Part shown: piece after piece, positions 18,504 to 28,648 of the stretch | Position numbering within the stretch: position 1 is the first letter of the stretch | Layout of the letters: each line of letters starts with the position of its first letter | Source: Streptomyces catenulae | GTDB taxonomy: Bacteria > Actinomycetota > Actinomycetes > Streptomycetales > Streptomycetaceae | Direction: 5' to 3' | Assembly: GCF_000718015.1 (NCBI RefSeq) | Contig: NZ_JODY01000023.1 | Location: forward strand, 31,250 to 95,249 | Length of the DNA stretch: 64,000 bases | Position numbers and translations under genes: made by a program | The notes under the pieces: generated by a model | Told to the model about the DNA's origin: nothing | The model's database searches: none | The model's input: only the letters and a program-made list of their open reading frames with translations

Positions 18504-19229
18504 TCAGCGGCGGCGCCCCCGCGACGCACGGCTGGGACGGGCCGCCTTGGCGCGCTTCGCGGCGAACCGCACACCGCCGGGGCTCTCCCCGACCTCGACC
18601 CGGACCACGGTCGACAGCGGATCCACCACGCCCTCGCCGACGTGCACCACCGAGGTCTCCACCACACCCAGCTTGCTCAGGGCCGCCCGGGCGCTCTTCA
18701 GCTCCTCCTCCGCGGTGTCCCCCTTGAGCGCCAGCATCTGACCGTACGGACGCAGCAGCGGCACACCCCAGCCCGCCAGCCGGTCCAGCGGTGCCACCGC
18801 ACGCGCGGTCACCACATGCACCTGCGGCAGCTTGCCCATGACCTCCTCGGCCCGTCCGCGGACGACCGTCACATGGTCCAGGCCCAGCAGCTCGACGACC
18901 TCCTGGAGGAAGTTCGTCCGCCGCAGCAGCGGCTCCAGCAGCGTGATCTTGAGGTCCGGGCGGACCAGGGCCAGCGGGATGCCGGGCAGGCCCGCGCCCG
19001 AGCCGACGTCGCAGACCGAGACGCCCTCGGGGACGACCTCGGAGAGCACCGCACAGTTCAGCAGGTGCCGCTCCCACAGCCGTGGCACCTCTCGGGGGCC
19101 GATCAGGCCCCGGGTCACACCGGCGTCGGCGAGCAGTTCGCCGTACCGCACGGCCTCCGCAAAGCGCTCACCGAATACCTCCCGCGCCTCTTTCGGCGCG
19201 GGAGGGAGCTCCGCTGCTGCCTCCGTCAC
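18504..19229 (-). CDS. rsmG: 16S rRNA (guanine527-N7)-methyltransferase RsmG
   Basis: This 241-residue SAM-dependent enzyme methylates G527 of 16S rRNA; loss gives low-level streptomycin resistance in Streptomyces. The SAM-binding motif VCDVGSGAGLPGIPLAL is at about residues 71-87. RLWERHLLNCAVL precedes it, and VTARAVAPLDRLAGW is the family block after it. The basic C-terminal tail (AAKRAKAARPSRASRGRRR) is typical of actinobacterial forms. GTG 19229 has AGGAAGGGCGG upstream and gives the normal N-terminus; a longer open frame to 19295 is non-conserved. Confidence 0.95.
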   Translation of the reverse strand: MTEAAAELPPAPKEAREVFGERFAEAVRYGELLADAGVTRGLIGPREVPRLWERHLLNCAVLSEVVPEGVSVCDVGSGAGLPGIPLALVRPDLKITLLEPLLRRTNFLQEVVELLGLDHVTVVRGRAEEVMGKLPQVHVVTARAVAPLDRLAGWGVPLLRPYGQMLALKGDTAEEELKSARAALSKLGVVETSVVHVGEGVVDPLSTVVRVEVGESPGGVRFAAKRAKAARPSRASRGRRR

Positions 19230-19311
19230 GGGAACCGCCCTTCCTCTGGACTGCTGCTGGTGCTGCCGGAACCGGGGTTTTCCCCGGGATAACACAGAAG
19301 GCTGACAAGAT

Positions 19312-19342
19312 TTGGCCCCGCCTGGCGTGCAGACGGGGCCAA
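19312..19342 (-). terminator. Hairpin between jag and rsmG
   Basis: TTGGCCCCG (19312-19320) pairs with CGGGGCCAA (19334-19342), a 9-bp stem. It lies 20 bases after the jag stop on the minus strand. It may partly uncouple rsmG from the rnpA-yidC-jag operon. Confidence 0.55.
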
Positions 19343-19362
19343 CGACACGGGGGTGGGGAGGG

Positions 19363-19869
19363 TCAGGCCGGAAGGACGACCACGCGCCGCTGCGGCTCCT
19401 CGCCCTCGGACTCGCTGCGCAGCCCCGCCGCCGCCACGGCGTCGTGGACGACCTTGCGCTCGAACGGCGTCATCGGGTCCAGCTTCACGGGCCGACCGGT
19501 CTCCTTCGCCTCGTCCGCCGCCTTGGCGCCCAGCTCGGCCAGCTCCTCGCGCTTCCGCGCCCGGAACCCGCCGATGTCAAGCATCAGACGGCTGCGGTCA
19601 CCGGTCTCCCGGTGCACGGCGAGGCGGGTCAGCTCCTGGAGCGCCTCCAGCACCTCGCCGTCGCGACCCACCAGCTTCTGCAGATCGCGGCTGGTCGAGT
19701 CGCTGATGATCGACACGGCGGCGCGGTCGGCCTCGACGTCCATGTCGATGTCGCCGTCGAGGTCGGCGATGTCCAGCAGACCCTCGAGGTAGTCGGCCGC
19801 GATCTCGCCTTCCTGCTCCAGGCGGGTCAGGGTGTCGGTGCCCTTGGCGGCAGGGGTCGTGTCCGTCAC
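19363..19869 (-). CDS. jag: Jag/KhpB RNA-binding protein (KH and R3H domains)
   Basis: This 168-residue cytosolic protein has a KH-type fold (about 55-125, with VGRDGEVLEALQELTRLAVH) and a C-terminal R3H domain (about 125-165, LDPMTPFERKVVHDAVA, then LRSESEGEEPQRRVVVLP). Family members bind RNA and influence cell wall and division. GTG 19869 is preceded by AGGAG and gives the conserved VTDTT start; the frame stays open further upstream only because it shadows yidC. It is 13 bases behind yidC and clearly in the same operon, as in most Gram-positive bacteria. Confidence 0.92.
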   Translation of the reverse strand: MTDTTPAAKGTDTLTRLEQEGEIAADYLEGLLDIADLDGDIDMDVEADRAAVSIISDSTSRDLQKLVGRDGEVLEALQELTRLAVHRETGDRSRLMLDIGGFRARKREELAELGAKAADEAKETGRPVKLDPMTPFERKVVHDAVAAAGLRSESEGEEPQRRVVVLPA

Positions 19870-19882
19870 GAAAGGACTCCTC

Positions 19883-21052
19883 TTACTTCTTGGACGGGTG
19901 CTTGGGGCGCTGCTGGCCCTTGCGCTGTCCGGACTTGGTGGTACGGGATCCGGAGGAGCTGCCCTTCTCGGCAGCGCCGCCCTTCCCCTTGCCGCTCTCG
20001 GTGGACGTGCTGCCCTGCGGGGACTTCTTCTCGGGCGACTGCTTCTCCTCGTCGCCCTGTGCACCCGACTGCGAGCTGGCCCGGGTGCGGGAACCGGCGG
20101 GACGCGCGGCGGCGGGACCGGCGGGCGCCTGACGCTTGGACTTCGGCTGGCGCTTGGGCTGCTGGCGGTTCTGGCGCGCCTCCTCGGCAGCCTTCTTCGC
20201 CTCGACCTCGGCCGGGTCCTCGACAACCTTGCCCTTGGCCCGCAGCCGCTCCTGACGCTCCTGGAACGCCTTGCTGCCGGGGGTGGGGTTCCGGCGGATG
20301 ACGAACATCTGCTGGCCCATGGTCCACACGTTGGTGGTCAGCCAGTAGACGAGGACACCGACGGGGAAGTTGATACCGAAGACGGCGAACATGATCGGGA
20401 AGACGTACATCAGCATCTTCTGCTGCTGCATGAACGGCGTCTTCACCGTCAGGTCGACGTTCTTCGTCATCAGCTGGCGCTGCGTGTAGAACTGCGACGC
20501 CGACATCAGGACGATCATGATGACGGTGACGACGCGGACGTCCGTCAGGGAGGCGCCGAGCGCCTCGACCTTCTGCGCGGAGTCCATGAACTTCACGGAC
20601 AGCGGGGCACCGAAGATGTGCGCCTGCTGGGCGCTCTCCAGCAGCGGCTGGTCGATGACGCCGACGACCTTGTTCTGCGCGATGTGGTTCAGAACCTGGT
20701 ACAGCGAGATGAAGAACGGCGACTGGGCCAGGATCGGGAGACAGCTCGAGAGCGGGTTGGTGCCCGACTCCTTGTAGAGCTTCATCATCTCTTCGGACTG
20801 GCGCTGCTTGTCGCTCTTGTAACGCTCCTGGATCGCCTTCATCTTCGGCTGGAGCGCCTGCATGTTCCGCGTCGCCTTGATCTGCTTCACGAAGAGCGGG
20901 ATCAGGCAGATACGGATCAGCACCACCAGCGAGACGATGGACAGACCCCACGCCGCGCCACTGTTCTTGTCGAAGATCAGGCTGTAGAACGAGTGGAACT
21001 GGACGATGATCCAGGAAACGGCGTAATAGAGGGGATTCAGGATCGTGTCCAC
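19883..21052 (-). CDS. yidC: Membrane protein insertase YidC
   Basis: This 389-residue Oxa1/YidC-family insertase places proteins in the cytoplasmic membrane alone or with SecYEG. The first helix is at about 6-25 ([20 protein letters not shown]). The conserved core includes [20 protein letters not shown] with the functional Arg. The block [20 protein letters not shown] and [20 protein letters not shown] with VYWLTTNVW follow. The C-terminal 120 residues are basic and disordered (lysine, glutamine and serine rich) and would face ribosomes. GTG 21052 lies three bases after the yidD stop, with GGAG inside that gene's end. Confidence 0.96.
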   Translation of the reverse strand: MDTILNPLYYAVSWIIVQFHSFYSLIFDKNSGAAWGLSIVSLVVLIRICLIPLFVKQIKATRNMQALQPKMKAIQERYKSDKQRQSEEMMKLYKESGTNPLSSCLPILAQSPFFISLYQVLNHIAQNKVVGVIDQPLLESAQQAHIFGAPLSVKFMDSAQKVEALGASLTDVRVVTVIMIVLMSASQFYTQRQLMTKNVDLTVKTPFMQQQKMLMYVFPIMFAVFGINFPVGVLVYWLTTNVWTMGQQMFVIRRNPTPGSKAFQERQERLRAKGKVVEDPAEVEAKKAAEEARQNRQQPKRQPKSKRQAPAGPAAARPAGSRTRASSQSGAQGDEEKQSPEKKSPQGSTSTESGKGKGGAAEKGSSSGSRTTKSGQRKGQQRPKHPSKK

Positions 21053-21055
21053 GAA

Positions 21056-21376
21056 TCAGGCTCCTTGGGCATTGGGCTGAGTCTCGGGCTGGGCGACGAC
21101 GGGCTCAGAGGCGGTGGGCCCGCCCAGGCGGCTCCTCAGCCGCTGATGCCACACCGGACGCTTCCGGGGAGGTACGTGGTCGACACCACCGAGCGACCAC
21201 GGGTTGCAACGCAGAATGCGCCAGGCGGTCAGCGCAGTCCCTTTCACCGCGCCATGCCGGTCGATGGCGGTGTAGCCATAGTGCGAACACGACGGGTAGT
21301 ACTTGCAGACCGGGCCCAGCAAGGGGCTGATGGTCCACTGATACAGCTTGATCAACAGCAGCAGCGGGTACTTCAC
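21056..21376 (-). CDS. yidD: Membrane protein insertion efficiency factor YidD
   Basis: The 106-residue peripheral membrane protein assists YidC-dependent insertion. The family hallmark is complete: [30 protein letters not shown] and [18 protein letters not shown], with three conserved cysteines. The C-terminal tail is variable. ATG 21376 overlaps the end of rnpA by four bases, and the stop is three bases before yidC. Confidence 0.95.
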   Translation of the reverse strand: MKYPLLLLIKLYQWTISPLLGPVCKYYPSCSHYGYTAIDRHGAVKGTALTAWRILRCNPWSLGGVDHVPPRKRPVWHQRLRSRLGGPTASEPVVAQPETQPNAQGA

Positions 21377-21807
21377 TGTGCGCTCCCTCCCGGTCCCCGG
21401 TCGGGGATCCGAGGGTCGCCCCCCTTGGGATGGCAGCCGCGCGGCGCCTCGCCCAGCAGCCGCTTCAGGGCGGCGTCCAGGTCGCGGGCCAGCTGTTCGT
21501 GGTCCGCCTCACCCGCGCCGGGCAGTGCCCGTACCACAACCAGGCTACCGGCGGGCAGGAGGGACAGCCGATCACGCAGAAGATGACGGAGTCGGCGCTT
21601 GACCTTGTTGCGGACGGTTGCGCCCCCAACGGCCTTGCTGACGACGAAACCCGCACGCGCGGGGGAAACGTGTTCCCCCGCTGCGTGCGGGTCCGTTGCA
21701 CCGCTACGTAGATGAACGACAAGGAGCGGGCGCCCGGCCCTGCGTCCCCGGCGTACCGCGGTCGCGAAGTCCTCGCGCCGCCTCAGCCGATGTTCGGTAG
21801 GCAGCAC
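21373..21807 (-). CDS. rnpA: Ribonuclease P protein component
   Basis: This 144-residue basic protein is the protein subunit of RNase P, which trims the 5' end of pre-tRNA. The N-terminal [16 protein letters not shown] and the RNR-type motif in [20 protein letters not shown] are diagnostic. The C-terminal 25 residues (after LKRLLGEAP) are an extra Pro/Gly-rich tail. GTG 21807 is 25 bases after the rpmH stop. Its stop overlaps yidD. Confidence 0.95.
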   Translation of the reverse strand: MLPTEHRLRRREDFATAVRRGRRAGRPLLVVHLRSGATDPHAAGEHVSPARAGFVVSKAVGGATVRNKVKRRLRHLLRDRLSLLPAGSLVVVRALPGAGEADHEQLARDLDAALKRLLGEAPRGCHPKGGDPRIPDRGPGGSAQ

Positions 21808-21831
21808 GTCATGGACCTAGGGTCTGGCTGC

Positions 21832-21969
21832 TCAGGCCGACAGGCGGGCGCGACCCTTGCCACGGCGGGAGGCCAGGATGGCGCGACCGGCGCGGGTCCG
21901 CATGCGCAGACGGAAGCCGTGGGTCTTCGCACGACGGCGGTTGTTCGGCTGGAAGGTGCGCTTGCTCAC
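21832..21969 (-). CDS. rpmH: 50S ribosomal protein L34
   Basis: This very small, very basic ribosomal protein (45 residues) reads [18 protein letters not shown] after a GTG start at 21969, with the family end [27 protein letters not shown] lies upstream of the start. It is the first gene of the rpmH-rnpA-yidD-yidC-jag operon and is divergent from dnaA, the standard bacterial arrangement. Confidence 0.97.
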   Translation of the reverse strand: MSKRTFQPNNRRRAKTHGFRLRMRTRAGRAILASRRGKGRARLSA

Positions 21970-22218
21970 TCGGGGGCTCCAGGAATGCTTGTTGCCTCTT
22001 GCGAGACAGATGTGGGGCGTCGACTGGCTGTCACCGTGCGCCCACGAGTAGCTCGCAACGCCCAAGTGCACCGCTTCTTGACCACTTGATGCGGTCTTTG
22101 CCCATCGGAGGCAGGCGGCAGCAGCCATCGACAACTCGACCTGGTCACGGTACGCGCGACTACGCCATCCGGTCAAACCACCAGCCGATCACCCCGGACC
22201 GGGGCCGACCGGGACACA

Positions 22219-22273
22219 CTATGCACAGCCTGTGGACAACAACTTGAATCCCCAGGCCCGGCCTGACTACCGT
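22219..22273 (+). promoter_or_regulatory. dnaA promoter with upstream DnaA box
   Basis: A perfect DnaA box, TGTGGACAA (22231-22239; TTGTCCACA on the minus strand), is followed five bases later by a vegetative-type promoter: TTGAAT (22244-22249), an 18-base spacer and TACCGT (22268-22273). A weaker box-like sequence CTATGCACA is at 22219. The arrangement fits DnaA autoregulation known for Streptomyces dnaA. The rest of 21970-22345 must also carry the divergent rpmH promoter, which I could not pin down. Confidence 0.65.
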
Positions 22274-22345
22274 GGCTGAACTCCGATTACTTCCCGCCCG
22301 TCCTGAGAATCACACATTCGTGGGACTGCTGAGAGAGCGTGTTCC

Positions 22346-24193
22346 GTGGCTGATGTACCTGCCGATCTTGCCGCAGTGTGGCCGCGTGTACTCGACCACC
22401 TCCTACGGGCGGACGCCGACGGCCTCAAGCCCAAGGACCAGGACTGGCTGAAGCGCACGCAGCCGCTGGCGCTGGTCGCCGACACCGCGCTGCTCGCCGT
22501 CCCCAACGAATTTGCCAAGGGCGTGCTCGAAGGCCGGCTGGCGCCGCTGATCGGCGAGGCCCTCAGCCATGAGTGCGGCCGCCCGATCCGGATCGCGATC
22601 ACCGTCGACGACTCCTCCGAGGAGCCCGCGGCGCCCGCCCCGCAGCCGCAGGCCCCTCAGCATCCGCAGCAGGGCCAGCACCCGCCGCACCAGCCGCCGC
22701 ACGAGTCGTACGAGGGGTACGACGGACGGCAGAGCTACCCGCGGCAGGGCGACGATCTGCACATCCGGCCCGCCTACCCGGACTACTCCCCGCACCAGCA
22801 GCCCCGGCACGAGCCCGGCTCCTGGCCGCAGCACTCCTCCGCGCTGCCGCCCGCGCCCGGTCCGCGCGAGGACTACGGCTGGCAGCAGCAGCGCCTCGGC
22901 TTCCCCGAGCGGGATCCGTACGGCACGCCGCCGCCCGCCCACGTACAGCAGCAGGGCGACTACCGCGGGCAGGCGCCCGAGCATCCCCGGGCGCAGCGCT
23001 CCGAGGGGCGTGACCCCTATGACCCGCAGGCGCAGCGGCGGGACGCCGCCGAGCACCAGTCCGGGCGCCACGCCGGTCCCGGTTCGTCGCTGCCCGCGCC
23101 CAGCGGTGCGCCCGGTCCGCTCGCGGCGCAGCCTGCGCCCGCGACCGGCCCCGGGGAGCCGACCGCCCGGCTGAATCCGAAGTACCTCTTCGACACCTTC
23201 GTCATCGGGGCGTCGAACCGCTTCGCGCACGCCGCGGCGGTCGCCGTCGCGGAGGCTCCGGCCAAGGCGTACAACCCGCTGTTCATCTACGGCGAGTCCG
23301 GGCTCGGCAAGACGCATCTGCTGCACGCGATCGGGCACTACGCGCGGAGCCTGTATCCGGGGACCCGGGTGCGGTACGTGAGCTCGGAGGAGTTCACCAA
23401 CGAGTTCATCAACTCCATCCGCGACGGCAAGGCGGACGCGTTCCGCAAGCGCTACCGCGACATGGACATCCTGCTCGTCGACGACATCCAGTTCCTGGCG
23501 AGCAAGGAGTCGACGCAGGAGGAGTTCTTCCACACCTTCAACACGCTGCACAACGCCAACAAGCAGATCGTGCTCTCCTCGGACCGGCCGCCCAAGCAGC
23601 TGGTGACCCTGGAGGACCGGCTCCGTAACCGCTTCGAGTGGGGGCTGATCACGGACGTCCAGCCGCCCGAGCTGGAGACCCGGATCGCGATCCTGCGGAA
23701 GAAGGCGGTGCAGGAGCAGCTGAACGCGCCGCCCGAGGTGCTGGAGTTCATCGCGTCCCGGATCTCGCGCAACATCCGCGAGCTGGAGGGCGCGCTGATC
23801 CGGGTGACGGCGTTCGCGTCGCTCAACCGGCAGCCGGTCGACCTCGGGCTCACCGAGATCGTGCTGAAGGACCTGATCCCCGGCGGTGAGGACGCCGCGC
23901 CGGAGATCACCGCGACGGCGATCATGGCGTCGACGGCGGACTACTTCGGGCTGACCGTCGACGACCTGTGCGGCTCCTCGCGCAGCCGGGTGCTGGTGAC
24001 GGCCCGGCAGATCGCGATGTATCTGTGCCGGGAGCTGACGGATCTGTCGCTGCCGAAGATCGGCGCGCAGTTCGGCGGGCGGGACCATACGACGGTGATG
24101 CACGCCGACCGCAAGATCCGGGCGCTGATGGCGGAGCGCCGGTCCATCTACAACCAGGTCACCGAGCTGACCAACCGCATCAAGAACGGCTGA
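22346..24193 (+). CDS. dnaA: Chromosomal replication initiator DnaA
   Basis: The 615-residue AAA+ initiator binds DnaA boxes and melts oriC. Domain I is at 1-90. Domain II is unusually long (about 95-275), rich in Pro, Gln, His and Tyr and disordered, as in other Streptomyces. Domain III has Walker [10 protein letters not shown] (316-324) and Walker B-type [13 protein letters not shown]. Domain IV ends with the box-binding signature [18 protein letters not shown] 22346 is preceded by GAGAG. A hairpin follows the stop, and oriC lies immediately after. Confidence 0.98.
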   Translation: MADVPADLAAVWPRVLDHLLRADADGLKPKDQDWLKRTQPLALVADTALLAVPNEFAKGVLEGRLAPLIGEALSHECGRPIRIAITVDDSSEEPAAPAPQPQAPQHPQQGQHPPHQPPHESYEGYDGRQSYPRQGDDLHIRPAYPDYSPHQQPRHEPGSWPQHSSALPPAPGPREDYGWQQQRLGFPERDPYGTPPPAHVQQQGDYRGQAPEHPRAQRSEGRDPYDPQAQRRDAAEHQSGRHAGPGSSLPAPSGAPGPLAAQPAPATGPGEPTARLNPKYLFDTFVIGASNRFAHAAAVAVAEAPAKAYNPLFIYGESGLGKTHLLHAIGHYARSLYPGTRVRYVSSEEFTNEFINSIRDGKADAFRKRYRDMDILLVDDIQFLASKESTQEEFFHTFNTLHNANKQIVLSSDRPPKQLVTLEDRLRNRFEWGLITDVQPPELETRIAILRKKAVQEQLNAPPEVLEFIASRISRNIRELEGALIRVTAFASLNRQPVDLGLTEIVLKDLIPGGEDAAPEITATAIMASTADYFGLTVDDLCGSSRSRVLVTARQIAMYLCRELTDLSLPKIGAQFGGRDHTTVMHADRKIRALMAERRSIYNQVTELTNRIKNG

Positions 24194-24217
24194 CGCGGCG
24201 CCGGTGGTGGTGCGCCC

Positions 24218-24247
24218 AGGGCGCTCCGGGAGATCCCGGGGCGCCCT
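24218..24247 (+). terminator. Terminator after dnaA
   Basis: A 14-bp stem with one G-T wobble (24218-24231 with 24234-24247) lies 24 bases after the dnaA stop, shielding oriC from read-through. A pyrimidine-rich stretch (about 24280-24350) follows it. Confidence 0.7.
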
Positions 24248-24503
24248 CCGTGCTTCCGGGGCCGCCGCACCGGCCCGGGCGGCCTCTCTGTCCTCTTCCC
24301 TGCTTCTTCTGCGGCTCTCCCCGTGCCCCTTGCCTGTGCCTCTTCCGTCCTCGTACCCGCCCGCGTCCGGGGGCGCCGCGGGGTGGTCCGGCTTCGCTGT
24401 GCGGCGTTCTGCGGTGGCGGTGCGGCCGTCCCCCGGTGGGGTGGAGAGGCGCCGAAAGGGGGCCGGGGAGGGGGTCCGAGCCCGTCGGTGGGGGTTCCAA
24501 ACC

Positions 24504-25113
24504 TGTGGAGGACGCCCGGCTCTGTTCGATTCCGGGGGAGGACACGGCCTCTCTCCACAGATTGGGGGAAAATCTTCCGTCCACACCCTGGGGACTGGAA
24601 AGTTATCCCTGTGCTGTCCACAGGCCGGGCTTCTGACGGATCATCGGGCGAGGTCAGGTGGGTGTGGATTTGTGGCAAACCGTAATCCACAGGCTGTGGA
24701 CAGAGCGTCCGTCCACAGGGGGCCGTTCGGGTTGTCCACCGGCTGCCCACAGGCTGGGGGCGGTTGTCCCCAGCTTCTCCACACCCCTGTCCACTGTTCG
24801 GCAACGCGACACCGGCTCTCACCGTCCCGAGTGAAAGCGGTCACATCGACACCGGGGGTTGGGCTGTGGGGAACGTGGGTAAAACTGGGGACGGCGCTGG
24901 GGAGAAGTCGCCTTCCCCTGTGCATGGGGTGTGCAGAACTTTCGGCGGTCCACAGATCCGCCCGGTTATCCACGACCGCCACCCACAGGCCCGGTGGATA
25001 AAAAATCCGCGTTGACCTGCGAAAAGGCAGTTGTCCACGGTTTCCACAGGCCCTACTACTACGACCACGGATATCTACCGGGGAACTCGTTCGGAAACGG
25101 GGCCTGTGCACAA
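24504..25113. other. oriC: Replication origin oriC with about 20 DnaA boxes
   Basis: The 1.07-kb dnaA-dnaN gap holds a dense array of 9-mers related to TTGTCCACA. Full-core copies (TCCACA) start at 24551, 24577, 24614, 24683, 24709, 24775, 24946 and 25040 on the plus strand and at 24504, 24663 and 24695 on the minus strand. Copies with a changed last base start at 24732, 24787, 24966, 25031 (plus) and 24993 (minus). Weaker copies start at 24743, 24764, 24865, 24979 and 25105. Most point the same way, toward dnaN. The only clear A/T run is GGATAAAAAAT near 24996. Number, consensus and location match the known Streptomyces origin. Confidence 0.95.
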
Positions 25114-25263
25114 CTCGCGCTCGGAGCGCCGACCGCCCGCCGAGCGGACTTGACCCCGAGCAGCAACGGCTGTCGGTGGCGTACGTCAGACTGGAATCCG
25201 GCAACTCAGCCGACGACGAAAGCCAGCAGGGCGAGAGCCAGCAACAGCAGGAGGCGGTTTCCG

Positions 25264-26394
25264 GTGAAGATCCGGGTGGAGCGCGATGTACTCGCGGAGG
25301 CAGTGGCCTGGGCGGCCAAGAGCCTCCCGGCCCGTCCGCCGGTGCCCGTCCTCGCGGGCCTGCTGCTGAAGTCGGAGGACGGCAAGCTGTCGCTCTCCGG
25401 CTTCGACTACGAGGTCTCGGCGCGGGTCTCGGTCGAGGCGGAGGTCGAGGAGGAGGGCACCGTCCTCGTCTCCGGCCGTCTGCTCGCCGACATCTGCCGG
25501 GCGCTCCCCAACCGCCCGGTGGAGATCTCCACCGACGGTGTCCGCGTCACCGTCGTCTGCGGCTCGTCCCGCTTCACCCTCCACACCCTGCCGGTGGAGG
25601 AGTACCCGGCCCTGCCGACGATGCCCACCGCCACCGGCACCGTCCCCGGTGAGGTCTTCGCCGCCGCCGCCGCGCAGGTGGCCATCGCCGCCGGTCGTGA
25701 CGACACCCTGCCGGTGCTCACCGGTGTGCGGATCGAGATCGAGGGCGACACCGTCACGCTGGCCTCCACCGACCGGTACCGCTTCGCCGTCCGCGAGTTC
25801 CTGTGGAAGCCGGAGAACCCGGACGCCTCCGCCGTCGCGCTGGTCCCCGCCAAGACGCTCCAGGACACCGCCAAGTCGCTGAGCAGCGGTGACACCGTCA
25901 CGCTGGCGCTGTCCGGCTCGGGTGCGGGCGAGGGCCTCATCGGCTTCGAGGGCGCCGGGCGCCGGACGACGACGCGGCTGCTCGAAGGCGATCTGCCGAA
26001 GTACCGCACGCTCTTCCCGACCGAGTTCAACTCCGTCGCGGTGATCGAGACCGCGCCGTTCGTCGAGGCGGTCAAGCGTGTGGCGCTGGTGGCCGAGCGG
26101 AACACCCCGGTGCGGCTCAGCTTCGAGCAGGGCGTGCTGATCCTGGAGGCAGGCTCCAGCGACGATGCACAGGCTGTGGAGCGCGTCGACGCCGACCTGG
26201 AGGGCGACGACATCTCGATCGCCTTCAACCCCGGCTTCCTGCTGGAGGGCCTGTCGGCGATCGACTCCCCGGTCGCGCAGCTCTCCTTCACCACGTCCAC
26301 CAAGCCCGCGCTGCTCAGCGGCCGTCCCGCCAAGGACGCCGAGGCGGACGAGACGTACAAGTACCTGATCATGCCGGTGCGGCTCTCCGGCTGA
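25264..26394 (+). CDS. dnaN: DNA polymerase III sliding clamp (beta subunit)
   Basis: The 376-residue clamp tethers DNA polymerase III. Three similar domains are visible: N-terminal KIRVERDVLAEAVAWAAKSL, central VFAAAAAQVAIAAGRDDTLP with LTGVRIEIEGDTVTLASTDR, and C-terminal with KYLIMPVRL at the end. GTG 25264 has AGGAGG ten bases upstream and begins at the conserved KIRVER. The frame is open much further upstream through oriC, but that part is box DNA and not coding. A terminator follows. Confidence 0.97.
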   Translation: MKIRVERDVLAEAVAWAAKSLPARPPVPVLAGLLLKSEDGKLSLSGFDYEVSARVSVEAEVEEEGTVLVSGRLLADICRALPNRPVEISTDGVRVTVVCGSSRFTLHTLPVEEYPALPTMPTATGTVPGEVFAAAAAQVAIAAGRDDTLPVLTGVRIEIEGDTVTLASTDRYRFAVREFLWKPENPDASAVALVPAKTLQDTAKSLSSGDTVTLALSGSGAGEGLIGFEGAGRRTTTRLLEGDLPKYRTLFPTEFNSVAVIETAPFVEAVKRVALVAERNTPVRLSFEQGVLILEAGSSDDAQAVERVDADLEGDDISIAFNPGFLLEGLSAIDSPVAQLSFTTSTKPALLSGRPAKDAEADETYKYLIMPVRLSG

Positions 26395-26408
26395 CGGTCG
26401 CGTTCCAG

Positions 26409-26433
26409 GGCCGACCGGGGCTCCCGGTCGGCC
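26409..26433 (+). terminator. Terminator after dnaN
   Basis: An 11-bp perfect stem (26409-26419 with 26423-26433) with a three-base loop lies 15 bases after the dnaN stop. Confidence 0.75.
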
Positions 26434-26555
26434 TTCCGCGTCCCCGGGCGGGCGCCGCCGATGAGCGCTCGGGCCCACAGGTGTGCACGCACCACCCGGC
26501 GTAGGCTCGGACTCGGGTACGAACAGCAACGACTACGTGCAAATGAGGGTCTCTG

Positions 26556-27434
26556 ATGGAGCTCGGTCTCGTCGGTCTCGGCAAGATGGGCGGCAACATG
26601 CGCGAGCGCATCCGCCGCGCCGGCCACACCGTCGTCGGATACGACCGCAACCCCGATCTCGCGGATGTCCACAGCCTGGAAGAGCTTGTGGGCAAGCTCA
26701 AGGGTCCGCGGGTCGTGTGGGTCATGGTCCCGGCCGGTGACGCCACCCAGGCGACCATCGACGCGCTCGGTGAGCTGCTGTCCGAGGGCGACATCGTCGT
26801 CGACGGCGGCAACTCCCGCTGGACCGACGACGAGAAGCACGCCGAGGAGCTGGCGGCCAAGGGCATCGGCTTCGTCGACTGCGGTGTCTCCGGTGGCGTC
26901 TGGGGCCTGGAGAACGGCTACGCGCTGATGTACGGCGGCTCCGCCGAGGACGTCGCCACGGTGCAGCCGATCTTCGACGCGCTCAAGCCCGAGGGCGAGT
27001 TCGGCTCCGTGCACGCAGGCAAGGTCGGCGCCGGGCACTTCGCGAAGATGGTCCACAACGGCATCGAGTACGCGATGATGCAGGCGTACGCCGAGGGCTG
27101 GGAGCTGCTGGAGAAGGTCGACTCCGTCACCGATGTGCGTGAGGTCTTCCGCTCCTGGCAGGAGGGGACGGTCATCCGTTCCTGGCTGCTCGACCTCGCG
27201 GTCAACGCCCTCGACGACGACGAGCACCTGGACAAGCTGCGGGGCTACGCCGCCGACTCCGGTGAGGGCCGCTGGACGGTCGAGGCGGCGATCGACAACG
27301 CCGTGCCGCTGCCCGCGATCACCGCGTCGCTGTTCGCCCGCTTCGCCTCCCGTCAGGAGGACTCGCCGCAGATGAAGATGATCGCGGCGCTGCGTAACCA
27401 GTTCGGCGGCCACGCCGTCGAGAACAAGAAGTAA
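26556..27434 (+). CDS. gnd: 6-phosphogluconate dehydrogenase, decarboxylating (short form)
   Basis: The cytosolic enzyme oxidises 6-phosphogluconate to ribulose 5-phosphate in the pentose phosphate pathway. At 292 residues it is the short YqeC/GntZ-like form rather than the 470-residue type. It has the dinucleotide motif [13 protein letters not shown] at residue 3, the substrate block [20 protein letters not shown] and the catalytic-lysine region [20 protein letters not shown]. Cofactor preference (NAD or NADP) cannot be decided by eye. ATG 26556 follows GAGGGTCTCTG. A gnd gene between dnaN and recF is normal in Streptomyces. Confidence 0.93.
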   Translation: MELGLVGLGKMGGNMRERIRRAGHTVVGYDRNPDLADVHSLEELVGKLKGPRVVWVMVPAGDATQATIDALGELLSEGDIVVDGGNSRWTDDEKHAEELAAKGIGFVDCGVSGGVWGLENGYALMYGGSAEDVATVQPIFDALKPEGEFGSVHAGKVGAGHFAKMVHNGIEYAMMQAYAEGWELLEKVDSVTDVREVFRSWQEGTVIRSWLLDLAVNALDDDEHLDKLRGYAADSGEGRWTVEAAIDNAVPLPAITASLFARFASRQEDSPQMKMIAALRNQFGGHAVENKK

Positions 27435-27472
27435 CCAGCAGGTCCGCAGCCGCGGGAGGTCGGCGCAGCTCC

Positions 27473-28648
27473 ATGCACGTCACGCATCTGTCGCTCGCCG
27501 ACTTCCGCTCGTACGCCCGGGTCGAGGTTCCGCTCGAACCGGGCGTCACGGCGTTCGTCGGCCCCAACGGCCAGGGCAAGACCAACCTCGTCGAGGCGGT
27601 CGGCTATCTGGCGACGCTCGGCAGCCACCGGGTCTCCTCGGACGCGCCGCTGGTGCGGATGGGCGCCGAGCGCGCGATCGTCCGCGCCGCCGTCGCCCAG
27701 GGCGACCGGCAGCAGCTGATCGAGCTGGAGCTGAACCCGGGCCGCGCCAACCGCGCCCGGATCAACCGCTCCTCCCAGGTGAAGCCGCGCGATGTGCTCG
27801 GCATCGTCCGTACGGTGCTCTTCGCGCCGGAGGACCTCGCGCTGATCAAGGGCGACCCCGGGGAGCGGCGGCGGTTCCTGGACGAGCTGATCACCGCGCG
27901 GGCGCCGCGGATGGCCGGGGTGCGCGGCGACTACGACCGCGTCCTCAAGCAGCGCAACACCCTGCTGAAGTCCGCCGCCCTCGCCCGGCGCCACGGCGGC
28001 CGCACGATGGACCTCTCCACGCTGGACATCTGGGACCAGCACCTGGCGCGCGCCGGGGCGGAGCTGCTGGCGCAGCGCCTCGACCTGATCGCCGCGCTGC
28101 GCCCGCTGACCGACAAGGCGTACGGCCAACTGGCGCCCGGCGGCGGCCCGGTGGGCCTGGAGTACCGCGGTTCGGCGGGCGAGGCGATGGCCCGCGCGAC
28201 CAACCGCGAGGAGCTGTACGGCGCGCTCCTGGAGGCGCTGGGCGAGGCGCGGAAGAACGAGATCGAGCGCGGGGTGACGCTGGTCGGCCCGCACCGTGAC
28301 GATCTGCTGCTGAAGCTGGGCGAGCTGCCCGCGAAGGGGTACGCCAGCCACGGCGAGTCCTGGTCGTACGCGCTGGCGCTGCGGCTGGCCTCGTACGACC
28401 TGCTGCGGTCGGAGGGCGAGTCGCCGCAGGTGCCGGAGGGCGGCGGGCGGCGCAGCGGCGAGCCGGTGCTCGTCCTGGACGACGTCTTCGCCGAGCTGGA
28501 CGCGCGGCGCCGGGAGCGGCTGGCGGAGCTGGTGGCGCCGGGCGAGCAGGTGCTGGTCACGGCGGCGGTCGAGGACGACGTACCGGGGGCGCTGGCCGGG
28601 CGGCGGTTCGCGGTGTCCGGCGGCACGGTCCGCGCGGAGACGCCGTGA
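27473..28648 (+). CDS. recF: DNA replication and repair protein RecF
   Basis: The 391-residue SMC-like ATPase loads RecA at gaps. The N-terminus [19 protein letters not shown] is followed by Walker [10 protein letters not shown] (30-38). The signature region is [20 protein letters not shown], and the Walker B-type motif [19 protein letters not shown] lies near the C-terminus. ATG 27473 has GGGAGGTCGG upstream. The stop overlaps the next gene by four bases. Confidence 0.96.
   Translation: MHVTHLSLADFRSYARVEVPLEPGVTAFVGPNGQGKTNLVEAVGYLATLGSHRVSSDAPLVRMGAERAIVRAAVAQGDRQQLIELELNPGRANRARINRSSQVKPRDVLGIVRTVLFAPEDLALIKGDPGERRRFLDELITARAPRMAGVRGDYDRVLKQRNTLLKSAALARRHGGRTMDLSTLDIWDQHLARAGAELLAQRLDLIAALRPLTDKAYGQLAPGGGPVGLEYRGSAGEAMARATNREELYGALLEALGEARKNEIERGVTLVGPHRDDLLLKLGELPAKGYASHGESWSYALALRLASYDLLRSEGESPQVPEGGGRRSGEPVLVLDDVFAELDARRRERLAELVAPGEQVLVTAAVEDDVPGALAGRRFAVSGGTVRAETP

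Noticed and set aside
24931-25263. An upstream extension of dnaN through the DnaA-box region
   Set aside because: GTG 25264 has a perfect AGGAGG and matches the conserved dnaN start; the upstream frame is box DNA.
26160-26185. TGTGGAGCG in dnaN, and similar TCCACA cores within other genes, as functional DnaA boxes
   Set aside because: They are isolated 9-mers with poor outer bases in coding sequence, as expected by chance.
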